Assembly: GCF_900564145.1 (NCBI RefSeq)
Contig: NZ_UOOB01000002.1
Location: 124,001 to 188,000 of the forward strand
DNA from: Comamonas sp. lk
GTDB taxonomy: Bacteria; Pseudomonadota; Gammaproteobacteria; Burkholderiales; Burkholderiaceae_C
DNA: 64,000 bases
Direction: 5' to 3'
Positions within the stretch are counted from its first letter, which is position 1. Each line of letters starts with the position of its first letter. A program made the position numbers and the translations under genes. Shown one piece after another: positions 26,181 to 34,361 of the stretch. The notes under the pieces were generated by a model. It was given only the letters and a program-made list of their open reading frames with translations. It was not told the origin of the DNA and did not search any database.

Positions 26181-27530
26181 ATGCGCTGGATACATTTGCG
26201 CAAAATTGCAATCAGCTTGGTGATTGCAATCATTGCGGCGGTACTGATGGCCAGTATTAATGAAGCGGGTTACGTGCGCTCCATGACAGCTCTGGACACG
26301 CTGACACAGACTCAAAATACCCGCGCAAAAATCAATCAGTTAATGCAACAGATTCTGGATGCCGAAACAGGTCTGCGCGGCTACCTGCTGACAGGAGAAG
26401 ATCGCTACCTCGACCCCTACACCGACGCGACGCTGGCCATCAACGGCACCATGGATGAGCTACGCAAGATCTTCATTCTCAATCCCAGCGATCTGGCCAC
26501 TTTCTCTCCCCTGGCGCGTCATGTGGAACGCAAGATGAGCGAAATGGAGCTGAGCCTTCGTCTGTACCGCCAAGGCAATAACGATGCTTGGCGCTTTGTA
26601 ATGTTTACCGACGTAGGCATGGAGAACATGGATGCCATACGCGGGTACAGCAAGATGCTCCTGGCCGGCATTGAAAAACAGAGCGAGCGCGATGTCAACG
26701 ACATCGAGCACACGCTAGCTCTCTCCCGAATCGGTATCGCCACGGTCACCGTGCTGGGGATTCTGGGATTTTTCATGTATCTGCGCCAGGCGCATCTGCT
26801 GCAGCTGGCCAACCAGCGCGAGCAGGAAATCCAGCGCGATGAACGCAATCGCCTGGAAGAAATCGTGCGCGAACGCACCGCCACGCTGACGGAACTGGCC
26901 ACCCACTTGCAACAGGTGCGCGAAGATGAGCGCGGCCACCTCGCCCGTGAGCTGCATGACGAGCTGGGCTCCCTTCTGACGGCCGCCAAACTGGATGTTG
27001 CACGCCTCAAGTCCAAAATCGACATCAGCGCGCCAGAAGTTGGGGAGCGCATTACCCATCTGATCGCGACGCTCAACAGCGGCATTGCTCTCAAGCGGCG
27101 CATCATTGAAGACCTGCGTCCCTCCTCGCTGTCCAACCTGGGCCTGACCACGGCGCTTGAAATCCTGACGCGCGAATTCGCCGAACGCAGCGGCATTGAC
27201 GTGGAGTCGATTCTGGAGCAGGTGGATCTGCCGGAATCCACCCAGTTGACGGTTTATCGCGTGGTGCAGGAATCACTGACCAATATCGGAAAATACGCCA
27301 GAGCCCAGCATGTCATGGTGACGGTACACAATTACCCGACTTATGTGGCGGTGCAGATCCAGGACGATGGCGATGGATTTGAAACCGCCAGCATGCGCCC
27401 CAACTCCCACGGACTTGCCGGCATGCGTCACAGAGTCGAAGCCGCAGGCGGTCGCCTGACGGTTTCATCGCAAATCGGTAAGGGCACCACCATTTCTGCC
27501 GTCATTCCGCTGTCAACCCTGGCGGTCTGA
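26181..27530 (+). CDS. CHASE3-domain histidine kinase (NarX/DegS type)
   Basis: A 449-residue membrane kinase: helix 1 at about residues 9-27, a CHASE3 extracytoplasmic sensor (LMQQILDAETGLRGYLLTGEDRYL, in parts) at about 40-175, helix 2 at about 185-203, coiled coil 205-250, HisKA_3 dimerisation domain with H259 in ARELHDELGSLL, and HATPase (VVQESLTNIGKYARA, DDGDGF, GLAGMRHR). HisKA_3 kinases pair with NarL/FixJ regulators; the neighbouring one is truncated. What it senses is unknown; the DUF1328/DUF883/BON genes that follow suggest an envelope-stress connection, which is inference. Confidence 0.9.
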   Translation: MRWIHLRKIAISLVIAIIAAVLMASINEAGYVRSMTALDTLTQTQNTRAKINQLMQQILDAETGLRGYLLTGEDRYLDPYTDATLAINGTMDELRKIFILNPSDLATFSPLARHVERKMSEMELSLRLYRQGNNDAWRFVMFTDVGMENMDAIRGYSKMLLAGIEKQSERDVNDIEHTLALSRIGIATVTVLGILGFFMYLRQAHLLQLANQREQEIQRDERNRLEEIVRERTATLTELATHLQQVREDERGHLARELHDELGSLLTAAKLDVARLKSKIDISAPEVGERITHLIATLNSGIALKRRIIEDLRPSSLSNLGLTTALEILTREFAERSGIDVESILEQVDLPESTQLTVYRVVQESLTNIGKYARAQHVMVTVHNYPTYVAVQIQDDGDGFETASMRPNSHGLAGMRHRVEAAGGRLTVSSQIGKGTTISAVIPLSTLAV

Positions 27531-27537
27531 CAAGGGT

Positions 27538-27566
27538 GCAGCAGCGCAATCAGCAGCAGCGCAATC
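27538..27566. repeat. 15-bp tandem repeat after the kinase gene
   Basis: GCAGCAGCGCAATCA is followed by AGCAGCAGCGCAATC; period 15, two copies, starting 8 bp after the kinase stop. Likely replication slippage; no function evident. Confidence 0.6.
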
Positions 27567-27719
27567 GGTACTTCTCCTACAAGCATGCCTGCGATAGCCC
27601 TGACGCCCAGGCAGGCCCGATACCGTCAAAACGGCCTGGCTGCAGTACCTACAGTCGACTCATCACCCATTTTTCAGCGCCCACCGGCGTCATTGAAATC
27701 ACGGATTGAGGAGACTGTC

Positions 27720-27881
27720 ATGCTGCACTACGCCATTGTTTTTTTTGTCATCGCCTTGATAGCTGCCGTATTTGGTTTCGGCGGCATCGCCGCCGGAGCA
27801 GTCGGCATCGCCAAAATTCTGTTCATTGTGTTCATCGTCATGGCCGTGATCAGCTTTGCCGTGAGCCTGATCAAGAAATAA
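27720..27881 (+). CDS. DUF1328 (YtjA-like) small membrane protein
   Basis: A 53-residue protein, [20 protein letters not shown] followed by [26 protein letters not shown] (in parts) and a basic LIKK end: two membrane helices with a glycine-rich hinge, the DUF1328 pattern. Many betaproteobacteria carry it beside DUF883 and BON proteins, as here. The Met at 27720 was chosen; the upstream frame from 27585 is not part of the family. Role in envelope stress is suspected from expression reports in relatives, not known. Confidence 0.88.
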   Translation: MLHYAIVFFVIALIAAVFGFGGIAAGAVGIAKILFIVFIVMAVISFAVSLIKK

Positions 27882-28002
27882 ACACCACCGGTAACACCAA
27901 ATACCCTGCAATACCGACCGGTGCATTGCACAAACAGGCGGTATTCGCCATCATCAATCCCGCCGCTGCTTACAGCGGGAGCCATATAAGCAATGACCAT
28001 GC

Positions 28003-28031
28003 CTGTCGCAGGCTTGCGACAGTGCGTTTTT
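28003..28031 (+). terminator. Terminator-like hairpin just upstream of the DUF883 start
   Basis: CTGTCGCA (28003-28010), loop GGCT, TGCGACAG (28015-28022), then GCGTTTTTTG. It follows DUF1328 but sits only 15 bp before the ATG of the DUF883 gene, whose Shine-Dalgarno (GGGAG) begins right after the T-run. It could be a simple terminator or an attenuator in the DUF883 leader. Confidence 0.65.
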
Positions 28032-28046
28032 TGGGAGATCAAGCTG

Positions 28047-28538
28047 ATGAGTCAAGCCGATAACAACGCCAGGTCCGTGGTGGAAGAGATCAAGGCCTCG
28101 GCCAAGGACGTGGCAAGCAATGCCAAGGGCGCCGCCGAAGAGGTACTGGACTCCGCCAAGAACACGGCCCACAAGGCTGCCAACGCAGCCCAGGATGTGG
28201 CCGCCGACGTCAAGGATGCCGCCCAAGACGCGTATCGCAGCACGCGACGCACCGCCTCCGAAGCCATTGATGAAGCGGGTCGCAATCTGCGCGATGCCGA
28301 AAGCGAATACAACCGCCAGTTGATCGACGATCTGGCCACTCGCGCCCAGGATCTGGCCGAGCGCAGCATCAATTTCTGGGCCGACAACTCGCACAAGGCG
28401 CGTCGTCAATTCCAGACGGCAGCCGACGCCACCACACGTTATGTGTCCGAGCAGCCTGGCCGCTCCATGCTGATTGCTGCGGCCACCGGCGCGGCCATTG
28501 CCACGGCCTTCATGCTGGGCCGCAGCCGCAGAAAGTGA
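28047..28538 (+). CDS. DUF883 (ElaB/YqjD-type) protein
   Basis: A 163-residue protein with a long Ala/Lys/Glu helix of repeating A-K-D-x-A-x-N heptad-like pattern (about residues 15-60) and a C-terminal membrane helix ending GRSMLIAAATGAAIATAFML then GRSRRK. This is the ElaB/YqjD architecture; E. coli YqjD binds ribosomes at the membrane in stationary phase. The N-terminal copy of the helix is longer than in ElaB. GGGAG lies at the right distance from the ATG at 28047. Confidence 0.85.
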   Translation: MSQADNNARSVVEEIKASAKDVASNAKGAAEEVLDSAKNTAHKAANAAQDVAADVKDAAQDAYRSTRRTASEAIDEAGRNLRDAESEYNRQLIDDLATRAQDLAERSINFWADNSHKARRQFQTAADATTRYVSEQPGRSMLIAAATGAAIATAFMLGRSRRK

Positions 28539-28617
28539 ATCTGAAGCCATTGCCGCAGACACGCCTGTGACTGCGGCACTGGCCTCATCGATAGTTTTTC
28601 AACCGCAAAGGAGCTTC

Positions 28618-28938
28618 ATGAAACCAATGATCCGAACTCTCGCTTTCGCTGCCGTCACTGGTCTTGCTGTGCTGGGAACCACTGCTTGCTCGGTGGCCCG
28701 CAATCAGCAAAGCGTAGGCTCTTATGTGGATGATGCTGGCATTACCACGGCAGTCAAAGCCAAGATGGCCGAGGACAAGAGCGTCTCCGCAACCTCCATC
28801 AGTGTGGAAACACTCAACGGCACGGTGCAATTGTCCGGCTTTGCCAAATCTGATGCGGAAAAGGCCCGCGCTGGCGAGATTGCTCGTACCACCAAGAATG
28901 TGCGCGAAGTGCGCAACAGCATTGTGGTACGCCCATAA
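28618..28938 (+). CDS. BON-domain lipoprotein-like periplasmic protein
   Basis: A 106-residue protein with a signal peptide that ends LAVLGTTACS, a probable lipoprotein cleavage at Cys23, followed by one BON domain (about residues 40-105: DAGITTAVKAKMAEDKSVSATSISVETLNGTVQLSG, in parts). BON domains bind lipid or peptidoglycan surfaces, and OsmY- or YraP-type members protect the envelope. AAGGAG is 6 bp before the ATG. It closes the small stress cluster and is followed by a perfect terminator. Confidence 0.88.
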   Translation: MKPMIRTLAFAAVTGLAVLGTTACSVARNQQSVGSYVDDAGITTAVKAKMAEDKSVSATSISVETLNGTVQLSGFAKSDAEKARAGEIARTTKNVREVRNSIVVRP

Positions 28939-28986
28939 AGACCGGCCCGATAGCGCCCTCATCGGGGCGCATGCCCGGGCCTCTTG

Positions 28987-29016
28987 AAAAAAGCCGGCAT
29001 GCATGCCGGCTTTTTT
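28987..29016 (+). terminator. Intrinsic terminator after the BON gene
   Basis: A perfect 30-bp palindrome: AAAAAAGCCGGCATG followed directly by CATGCCGGCTTTTTT, then another T. It sits 48 bp after the BON stop codon. Confidence 0.9.
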
Positions 29017-29070
29017 TGGCAAAGCCCTGACTTTGCCGCAGCCGATCCACCAGACCTTACAGTAAAGCCC

Positions 29071-30090
29071 ATGCAAGTATTCAACTGCGATGCCTGCGGC
29101 CATCTGGTTTTCTTTGACAGCCTGCAGTGCGTGCACTGCGGGGCGCAGCTTGCCTTCCTGCCAGACCAGTTGCGCGTTGCCGCCGTCCAGCCCTTGCATT
29201 ACCGCTTGTGCGCCCACCGCCAGAACCTCAATCTGTGCAATTTCGCCATTGAGGCCCACGACGCACATACGCTGTGCGTATCCTGCCGCCAGACTGAATG
29301 GCTACCGGACTCCAGCAACCCGGCCAATGAATTCCGCTGGGCCAAGATCGAGACGGCCAAGCGCAGGCTCTACTACACCCTGGCCAAGCTGGGCCTGATG
29401 GATGATGACTGGCAGCCGCGCTTTTCCTTGCTGGCCGACATGCCGGGCGCACCGCCGGTGATGACCGGCCACTACAGCGGCATGATCACCCTCAATGTCG
29501 TCGAGGCCGACGATGACGAACGTGCCAAACGCCGCCTGGCCCTGCATGAACCCTACCGCACGCTGATCGGTCATCTGCGCCACGAAACCGGGCATTTTTA
29601 CTGGGAAAAATTGATAGCCAACAGCCCCTGGCTGGAGCTGTACCGAGCGCTATTCGGCGATGAGCGCCAAGACTATGGCAATGCCTTGCTAAGCCATTAC
29701 AACAAAAACCCGTTCGATACCGGCTGGCAAGCCGCCCATGTCAGCGCCTACGCCACCTCTCACCCCTGGGAAGACTGGGCCGAGACCTGGGCGCACTATC
29801 TGCACATGATGGATCTTTTGGAAACCGCAGCCAGCTACCGAATGCAGATGACGGTGCCTGAAATTCCGCCCAGCCCCACATGGCAGATGCGCGACCCCCT
29901 GGCGCTGCCCACGCCCAGCTTCGACCTTGTGCAAGCCCAGTGGGTGCCTTTGACGCTGATCCACAACAGCCTCAATCACAGCCTGGGCCATGGAGATGCC
30001 TACCCGTTTGCCACGTCTGCCGGTGCCTGGGCCAAGCTGCGCTTTGTGCACGAGGTGCTGACCCAGCGCAGAGCGCAGGCGCCAGCCTAA
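29071..30090 (+). CDS. Zinc-binding metallopeptidase family protein
   Basis: A 339-residue protein with an N-terminal zinc ribbon (C6, C9, C20, C23) and a catalytic HExxH at H171-E-T-G-H175 in HLRHETGHFYW. It belongs to the putative zinc-binding metallopeptidase family in which the FxC..CG ribbon and HETGH are both invariant; the substrate is unknown. Other family features are the FRWAKIETAKRRL and HPWEDWAETWAHYLHM segments. Starts at ATG 29071. It is monocistronic, between a terminator and the convergent coaD. Confidence 0.85.
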   Translation: MQVFNCDACGHLVFFDSLQCVHCGAQLAFLPDQLRVAAVQPLHYRLCAHRQNLNLCNFAIEAHDAHTLCVSCRQTEWLPDSSNPANEFRWAKIETAKRRLYYTLAKLGLMDDDWQPRFSLLADMPGAPPVMTGHYSGMITLNVVEADDDERAKRRLALHEPYRTLIGHLRHETGHFYWEKLIANSPWLELYRALFGDERQDYGNALLSHYNKNPFDTGWQAAHVSAYATSHPWEDWAETWAHYLHMMDLLETAASYRMQMTVPEIPPSPTWQMRDPLALPTPSFDLVQAQWVPLTLIHNSLNHSLGHGDAYPFATSAGAWAKLRFVHEVLTQRRAQAPA

Positions 30091-30094
30091 AGCT

Positions 30095-30589
30095 TTAGCT
30101 CGTGCGCCCCACCTTGGCCATCAGTCGGTCGAGCACCCCCTTGGAGACGAATTTATCCACCTCGCCGTTGAGCGTCGCAATCTCGCGCACAAAGGTGGAG
30201 CTGATGAACTGGTAGCGGTCGCTGGGGGTGAGGAACACGGTTTCCACCTCGGGCATCAGGGTGCGGTTCATGCCGGCGAGCTGGAATTCGTAGTCAAAGT
30301 CCGTCACGGCGCGCAGGCCGCGCACCATGGCCTTGGCGCCGCGCGAGACCACAAAGTCGCGCAGCAGGCCGTCAAAGCTCTGCACCTGCACCTGGGGATA
30401 GATCGCCACCGCCTCGCTCACCATGGCCATGCGCTCTTCCAGATTGAACAGGGTTTTCTTGTGATGACCTGCCGCCACCGCCACGATGACCTTGCCAAAC
30501 AGTTGCGTGGCCCGGCGCACCACATCCTCATGCCCAAGCGTGATGGGATCAAAGGTTCCGGGATACACGGCAATCAGGTCCTGGCTCAT
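30095..30589 (-). CDS. coaD: Pantetheine-phosphate adenylyltransferase
   Basis: CoaD transfers AMP to 4'-phosphopantetheine, the penultimate step of coenzyme A synthesis. The 164-residue protein has YPGTFDPITLGHEDVV (nucleotidyltransferase TxGH motif) and ISSTFVREIA. Met 30589 was chosen over the longer frame to 30769, which crosses a terminator. With panB-panC elsewhere in this window, it completes part of the CoA pathway. Confidence 0.95.
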   Translation of the reverse strand: MSQDLIAVYPGTFDPITLGHEDVVRRATQLFGKVIVAVAAGHHKKTLFNLEERMAMVSEAVAIYPQVQVQSFDGLLRDFVVSRGAKAMVRGLRAVTDFDYEFQLAGMNRTLMPEVETVFLTPSDRYQFISSTFVREIATLNGEVDKFVSKGVLDRLMAKVGRTS

Positions 30590-30711
30590 GGGGATTTGTC
30601 TCCTTGCTGGCATTCGAGGGAGCGCGGCAATGCTTTGCCACACGGAAAAAAGCATTATGCATTCAGCCCTCCGAGCCGGTTCAGCAGAGCTGATGTTGAG
30701 CAAGATTTCAT

Positions 30712-30756
30712 AAAAAAGAGCTGCTAGCGCTTGTATATCAAGCACCAGCAGCTCTT
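30712..30756 (-). terminator. rsmD terminator formed by a dispersed element
   Basis: On the minus strand AAGAGCTGCT and AGCAGCTCTT (30747-30756 and 30716-30725) form a perfect 10-bp stem; GCTTG/CAAGC forms a second stem inside the loop, and TTTTTTA follows. The inner CTAGCGCTTG is the AGCGCTT core of the dispersed repeat; ATTCAATAGCAAAAGC, identical to 41702-41717, lies beside it at 30761-30776. Confidence 0.8.
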
Positions 30757-30760
30757 CATT

Positions 30761-30776
30761 CAATAGCAAAAGCTAC
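30761..30776. repeat. 16-bp ATTCAATAGCAAAAGC element, copy 1
   Basis: Identical to 41702-41717. It sits between the rsmD stop codon and its terminator. Part of the dispersed AGCGCTT/ATAGC family. Confidence 0.6.
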
Positions 30777-30788
30777 GGAAAATTCCGC

Positions 30789-31481
30789 TCAGGGCAGCTT
30801 CTTGAGCAAATGGGCATGCACAGCACCGGCCTTGAGGTAGCGGTGTAGCTCCAGACCCAGGGGCTGCAACTGCTCCTCGCCCCAGGCCTCGGGGCCTTCC
30901 AGATAGATGAAGCCTCCATCGCTGATGGCCTGGGCCGCAGCCTTGACGGCTGCCTCGAACATGTCGACCAGATCGAAGGGCGGGTCCAGCAACACCAGAT
31001 CCTGGCCGCTGATGGATTTGAGGCAGCTCAGCCCGTCGCCGCGCTGAACCTTCACAGCCTTGGCATCAAGCTGCTCGCGCAGGCGCTGCAGCTGCTGCAC
31101 CAAGGCCGCATCTTGCTCGTTCATGACCACGCTGCTGGCGCCGCGCGAGGCGGCTTCGAAACCCAGAGCGCCCGTGCCGGCAAAAGCATCCACGCACTTC
31201 CAGTTGGTCAAATCCTGGCCCAGCCAGTTGAACAGTGTCTCGCGCACGCGGTCGGGCGTGGGGCGCAGGCCGGGCTTCTGGGCCACGGGCAGGCGCGTGC
31301 GGCGCCACTGGCCACCAATGATGCGGATTTCACCGTTGCCAGCGGCTTTCTTGGCCGGGGCCACGGGCTTGCCGCCCTTGGTCAGCGCCGTTTCCTGCGC
31401 CTTGCGCTCGGCCTCGTTGATCATCTTGTCCAGCGCCTTGCGGCCTGCGGGGGTGTGGAGCTTGATGGCGCTGCGGCTCAT
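30789..31481 (-). CDS. rsmD: 16S rRNA (guanine(966)-N(2))-methyltransferase
   Basis: A 230-residue class I methyltransferase: EIRIIGGQWRRTRLPV, RPTPDRVRETLFNWL, DAFAGTGALGFEAASRG and the catalytic DPPF in LVLLDPPFDLV. RsmD methylates G966 of 16S rRNA in the 30S subunit. It is longer than E. coli RsmD by about 30 residues owing to a basic N-terminal extension (about 1-48). Its ATG overlaps the stop of the upstream M16 gene (ATGA), so translation is coupled. Confidence 0.93.
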   Translation of the reverse strand: MSRSAIKLHTPAGRKALDKMINEAERKAQETALTKGGKPVAPAKKAAGNGEIRIIGGQWRRTRLPVAQKPGLRPTPDRVRETLFNWLGQDLTNWKCVDAFAGTGALGFEAASRGASSVVMNEQDAALVQQLQRLREQLDAKAVKVQRGDGLSCLKSISGQDLVLLDPPFDLVDMFEAAVKAAAQAISDGGFIYLEGPEAWGEEQLQPLGLELHRYLKAGAVHAHLLKKLP

Positions 31482-32830
31482 GGCTTGGCTCCCACGGTCA
31501 CGGTCACCATACGGTCGGGTTGAATCATGCGTTGCATGGCGTCTTTCACATCTTTGGTTGTCAGAGCCTGGACGCGATCCGTCCAGTGCTCCAGGTAATC
31601 CAGCGGCAGGCCATTCCAGGCGATATTGGCCACGTTGCCCAGCAGCTTGCGGTTGCTGTCAATGCGCAGGGCAAAACCGCCTATCAGATTGTCCTTGGCC
31701 GCCTTGAGTTCTTTTTCGGTCGGGCCTTCGGCCACGAATTTGCGCAACACGTCCTGCGAGATCTTCAGCGCCTGCGCCGCCTGATCCGGGCGCGTCTGCA
31801 GCCCGATCTTGAAGGCGCCGCGGTCCAGGCCCGGAGAATAATCGCTGTACACGCCATAGGTCAGGCCGCGCTTTTCACGCACCTCCTCCATCAAGCGCGA
31901 GGTAAAGCCGCCGCCGCCCAGGATGTGGTTGCCCACCATCACGGCCAGAAAATCCGGACTGTTGCGGGCAATGCCGGGCTGGCCTATCAGCACCTGGGCC
32001 TGGGCCGATTCAAACGGAATGTTCTCGGTCTTGGCTTCGCTCAGATCGGCCACCTTGGGCACCTCGGGCAGCGGGGCGCAATCATTGCCGTTGGCGGCCT
32101 GCAAAGGCCCCAGCAGCTGCTTGACCAGGGTATCGGCCTGCTCGCGGCTGACGGCCCCCACCACACTGACCTTGGCGCGGCAGGCGGCAATCAGCTGGCG
32201 GTGAAAAGCCTGCATGGCCGAGATATCGATGCGCGCCAGGCTTTCGCCCGTGACTTCGTTGCCATAGGGGTGGCTGCCGAAGATGTCTTTGCGAAACGCC
32301 TTGGCCGCCACCGTGCCGGGGCGGGTGGCGGCTTCCTTGATGGCCGCGGCCCAGCGCTCGCGGTCGCGCTGCCAGACCGCCTCGGGCCAGCTGGGCGTAG
32401 CCATCTGGCGCGCGGCCAGGGCCACGGCTTTTTGCAGCAAATCGGGTTCGGTCAGGGAACGCAGGCCATAGGTGAAGCCGTCACGACCGGCATTGGCACC
32501 AAAGCTGGCGCCCAGATCGGCCCAAGCCTGGCCCAGGCCATTTTCATCCAGCGCCGGCTGATCGCCGGTGGCCTTGACACCCTTGGAGGCCATCATGGCC
32601 ACCGAAGCAGCCAGGCCGTTCTGTTCCTTGGGGTCGCGGCGGGAGCCGGCGTCAAAATCCAGCTGCACATCCACCATGGGAATGCCGGGGCTTTGCACCA
32701 GCCAGACCTGGGCGCCGCTGGGTTGGGTCCAATGCTCTATCGGCAGCAAGGCCCAGGCGGACTGAGTCATCAATCCCATTCCTGCGCCCATGAATATTGC
32801 ACTGAAAGCTATCTTTTTCATACTCTTCAT
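31478..32830 (-). CDS. M16-family peptidase-like protein, inactive partner
   Basis: A 450-residue pitrilysin-family protein with a signal peptide (about 1-27). The two M16 halves are seen, but the zinc motif HxxEH is absent: the place reads FDAGSRRDPKEQNGLAASVAMM with no His pair. Such subunits pair with an active M16 protein, as in the mitochondrial processing peptidase. The active partner is encoded 18 bp upstream. RNSPDFLAVMVGNHILGGGGFTSRL (in parts) is the usual substrate-binding C-terminal half. Periplasmic location is inferred. Confidence 0.88.
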   Translation of the reverse strand: MKSMKKIAFSAIFMGAGMGLMTQSAWALLPIEHWTQPSGAQVWLVQSPGIPMVDVQLDFDAGSRRDPKEQNGLAASVAMMASKGVKATGDQPALDENGLGQAWADLGASFGANAGRDGFTYGLRSLTEPDLLQKAVALAARQMATPSWPEAVWQRDRERWAAAIKEAATRPGTVAAKAFRKDIFGSHPYGNEVTGESLARIDISAMQAFHRQLIAACRAKVSVVGAVSREQADTLVKQLLGPLQAANGNDCAPLPEVPKVADLSEAKTENIPFESAQAQVLIGQPGIARNSPDFLAVMVGNHILGGGGFTSRLMEEVREKRGLTYGVYSDYSPGLDRGAFKIGLQTRPDQAAQALKISQDVLRKFVAEGPTEKELKAAKDNLIGGFALRIDSNRKLLGNVANIAWNGLPLDYLEHWTDRVQALTTKDVKDAMQRMIQPDRMVTVTVGAKP

Positions 32831-32848
32831 AAACTTCTCCAGCCGCGC

Positions 32849-34333
32849 TCAGTGAACCGGTCCACCGGCGTCGGCCTTGCCGGACAGGGGGCGCTGCGGC
32901 TTGCCGCCGGCAGGCAGGGGCTGGGGCACCAGGGTGCCCACCGTCAGCTGGTCGTCGCCAAAGTACTTGGCGGCCACGGCCTTGACGTCGTCCGAAGTGA
33001 CTTTCTTGAGTGCGACCAGCAGCTTGTCTTCGGCATCCAGCGGCATGCCTTGCACCCAGTAGCTGCCCAGACTCTGAGCCTGACCCATGACGGAATCGCG
33101 CTCATAGACGTTGGAGGCCATCCACTGAGTCTTGACGCGGGCCAGCTCCTCGGCCTGCACGCCCTCCTGGGCAATCTTCTGGATCTGCTCGCGCAAGGCC
33201 GCTTCCACCTCGGCAGGCGTCTTGTCCTTGGCCGGCACGCCGGTCAGCATGAACAGGCTGGGACCGCGCCCCATGATGGAAGCCGAGCTGCCGGCACTGT
33301 CGGCCACGCGGCCGTTCTTCTGGCCTTCACCCTGCACCAGGGCGCGCTCCAGCCGGGCACCGTCATAGCCATCCAGCACGGCAGACAGCACCAGCAGCGC
33401 CAGCGCATCCTTGTCGCCCTGATCCATTTGTTCCACATGGTTGAGCGAAGGCACGCGGTAAGCCATGGCCACAAAAGCCTGCTCGGCGGGCTGCTTGACC
33501 TCGATGCGGCGCACGCCGATCTGCACCGGCTCGGTGCGCGGCTTGCGCACGGGCACGGCGCGGGCGGGAATGCTGCCGTAGTATTTCTCGGCCCAGGCGC
33601 GCACCTTGGCCACGTCTACATCACCAGCCACCACCAGGGCGGCATTGGCGGGCACATACCAGCGCTTGTGGAAGTCACGCACATCGTCGGGCGTCATGGC
33701 ATCCAGATCGCTCATCCAGCCCACGATGGGACGGTGATAGGGCGAGGCGATGAAGGTGGCGGCCATCAGCTGCTCCATGAGCACGGCACGCGGCTGGTCT
33801 TCGGTGCGCATGCGGCGCTCTTCCTTGACCACTTCAATCTCTTTCTTGAATTCCGCATCGGGCCACTGGTTGTTGGCAAAGCGATCGGATTCGAGCTTCA
33901 TCACATCTTCCAGGCGGCTGGATGGAATCTGCTGGTAGTAACCGGTGTAATCGCGGCTGGTAAACGCATTTTCCTGCCCGCCCAAGGCCGCCACGCGGCG
34001 CGAGAACTCGCCGGGCTTCACGGTCTTGCTGCCCTTGAACATCATGTGCTCCAGCGCATGGGCCACGCCCGAGGTGCCGTCGACCTCGTCGATCGCGCCC
34101 ACCCGCAGCCACAGCATATGCACGGCCGTGGGAGCGCGTCGGTCCGGTTGCACAATCAGCTGCATGCCGTTTCTCAGCTTGAACTGCTGCACGGCGGCGC
34201 TGGTGGAAACCGGGGCCGCAGCACTTGCGACCACCGGCTCGGATTTGGACAATGCCTTGGGTGCAGCCAAGGCTGCCCCAGCGCTTAAACAGGCCATTAA
34301 GCCCAGTACAGGGAGTGCACGTACATGTTTCAT
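32849..34333 (-). CDS. M16-family zinc metallopeptidase, active partner
   Basis: A 494-residue pitrilysin-type protease with a signal peptide (about residues 1-23) and the inverted zinc motif H92-A-L-E95-H96 in GVAHALEHMMFKG; the downstream zinc Glu is in the VVKEERR segment (about residue 170). The C-terminal half has the expected substrate-binding RV.GG-like region. It is periplasmic or outer-membrane associated. Met 34333 was chosen; the frame further up crosses the ftsY promoter. The pair M16 active plus M16 inactive plus rsmD and coaD is conserved in betaproteobacteria. Confidence 0.9.
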   Translation of the reverse strand: MKHVRALPVLGLMACLSAGAALAAPKALSKSEPVVASAAAPVSTSAAVQQFKLRNGMQLIVQPDRRAPTAVHMLWLRVGAIDEVDGTSGVAHALEHMMFKGSKTVKPGEFSRRVAALGGQENAFTSRDYTGYYQQIPSSRLEDVMKLESDRFANNQWPDAEFKKEIEVVKEERRMRTEDQPRAVLMEQLMAATFIASPYHRPIVGWMSDLDAMTPDDVRDFHKRWYVPANAALVVAGDVDVAKVRAWAEKYYGSIPARAVPVRKPRTEPVQIGVRRIEVKQPAEQAFVAMAYRVPSLNHVEQMDQGDKDALALLVLSAVLDGYDGARLERALVQGEGQKNGRVADSAGSSASIMGRGPSLFMLTGVPAKDKTPAEVEAALREQIQKIAQEGVQAEELARVKTQWMASNVYERDSVMGQAQSLGSYWVQGMPLDAEDKLLVALKKVTSDDVKAVAAKYFGDDQLTVGTLVPQPLPAGGKPQRPLSGKADAGGPVH

Positions 34334-34361
34334 AGAATGATGTGATTCTAAGAACCCGCCA

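Noticed and set aside
31520..34288. A 922-residue open frame on the plus strand, antisense to both M16 genes
   Set aside because: Long antisense frames are expected opposite G+C-rich genes. The translation is rich in His, Gln, Gly and Leu, fits no family and has no ribosome site; the M16 genes on the other strand are certain.
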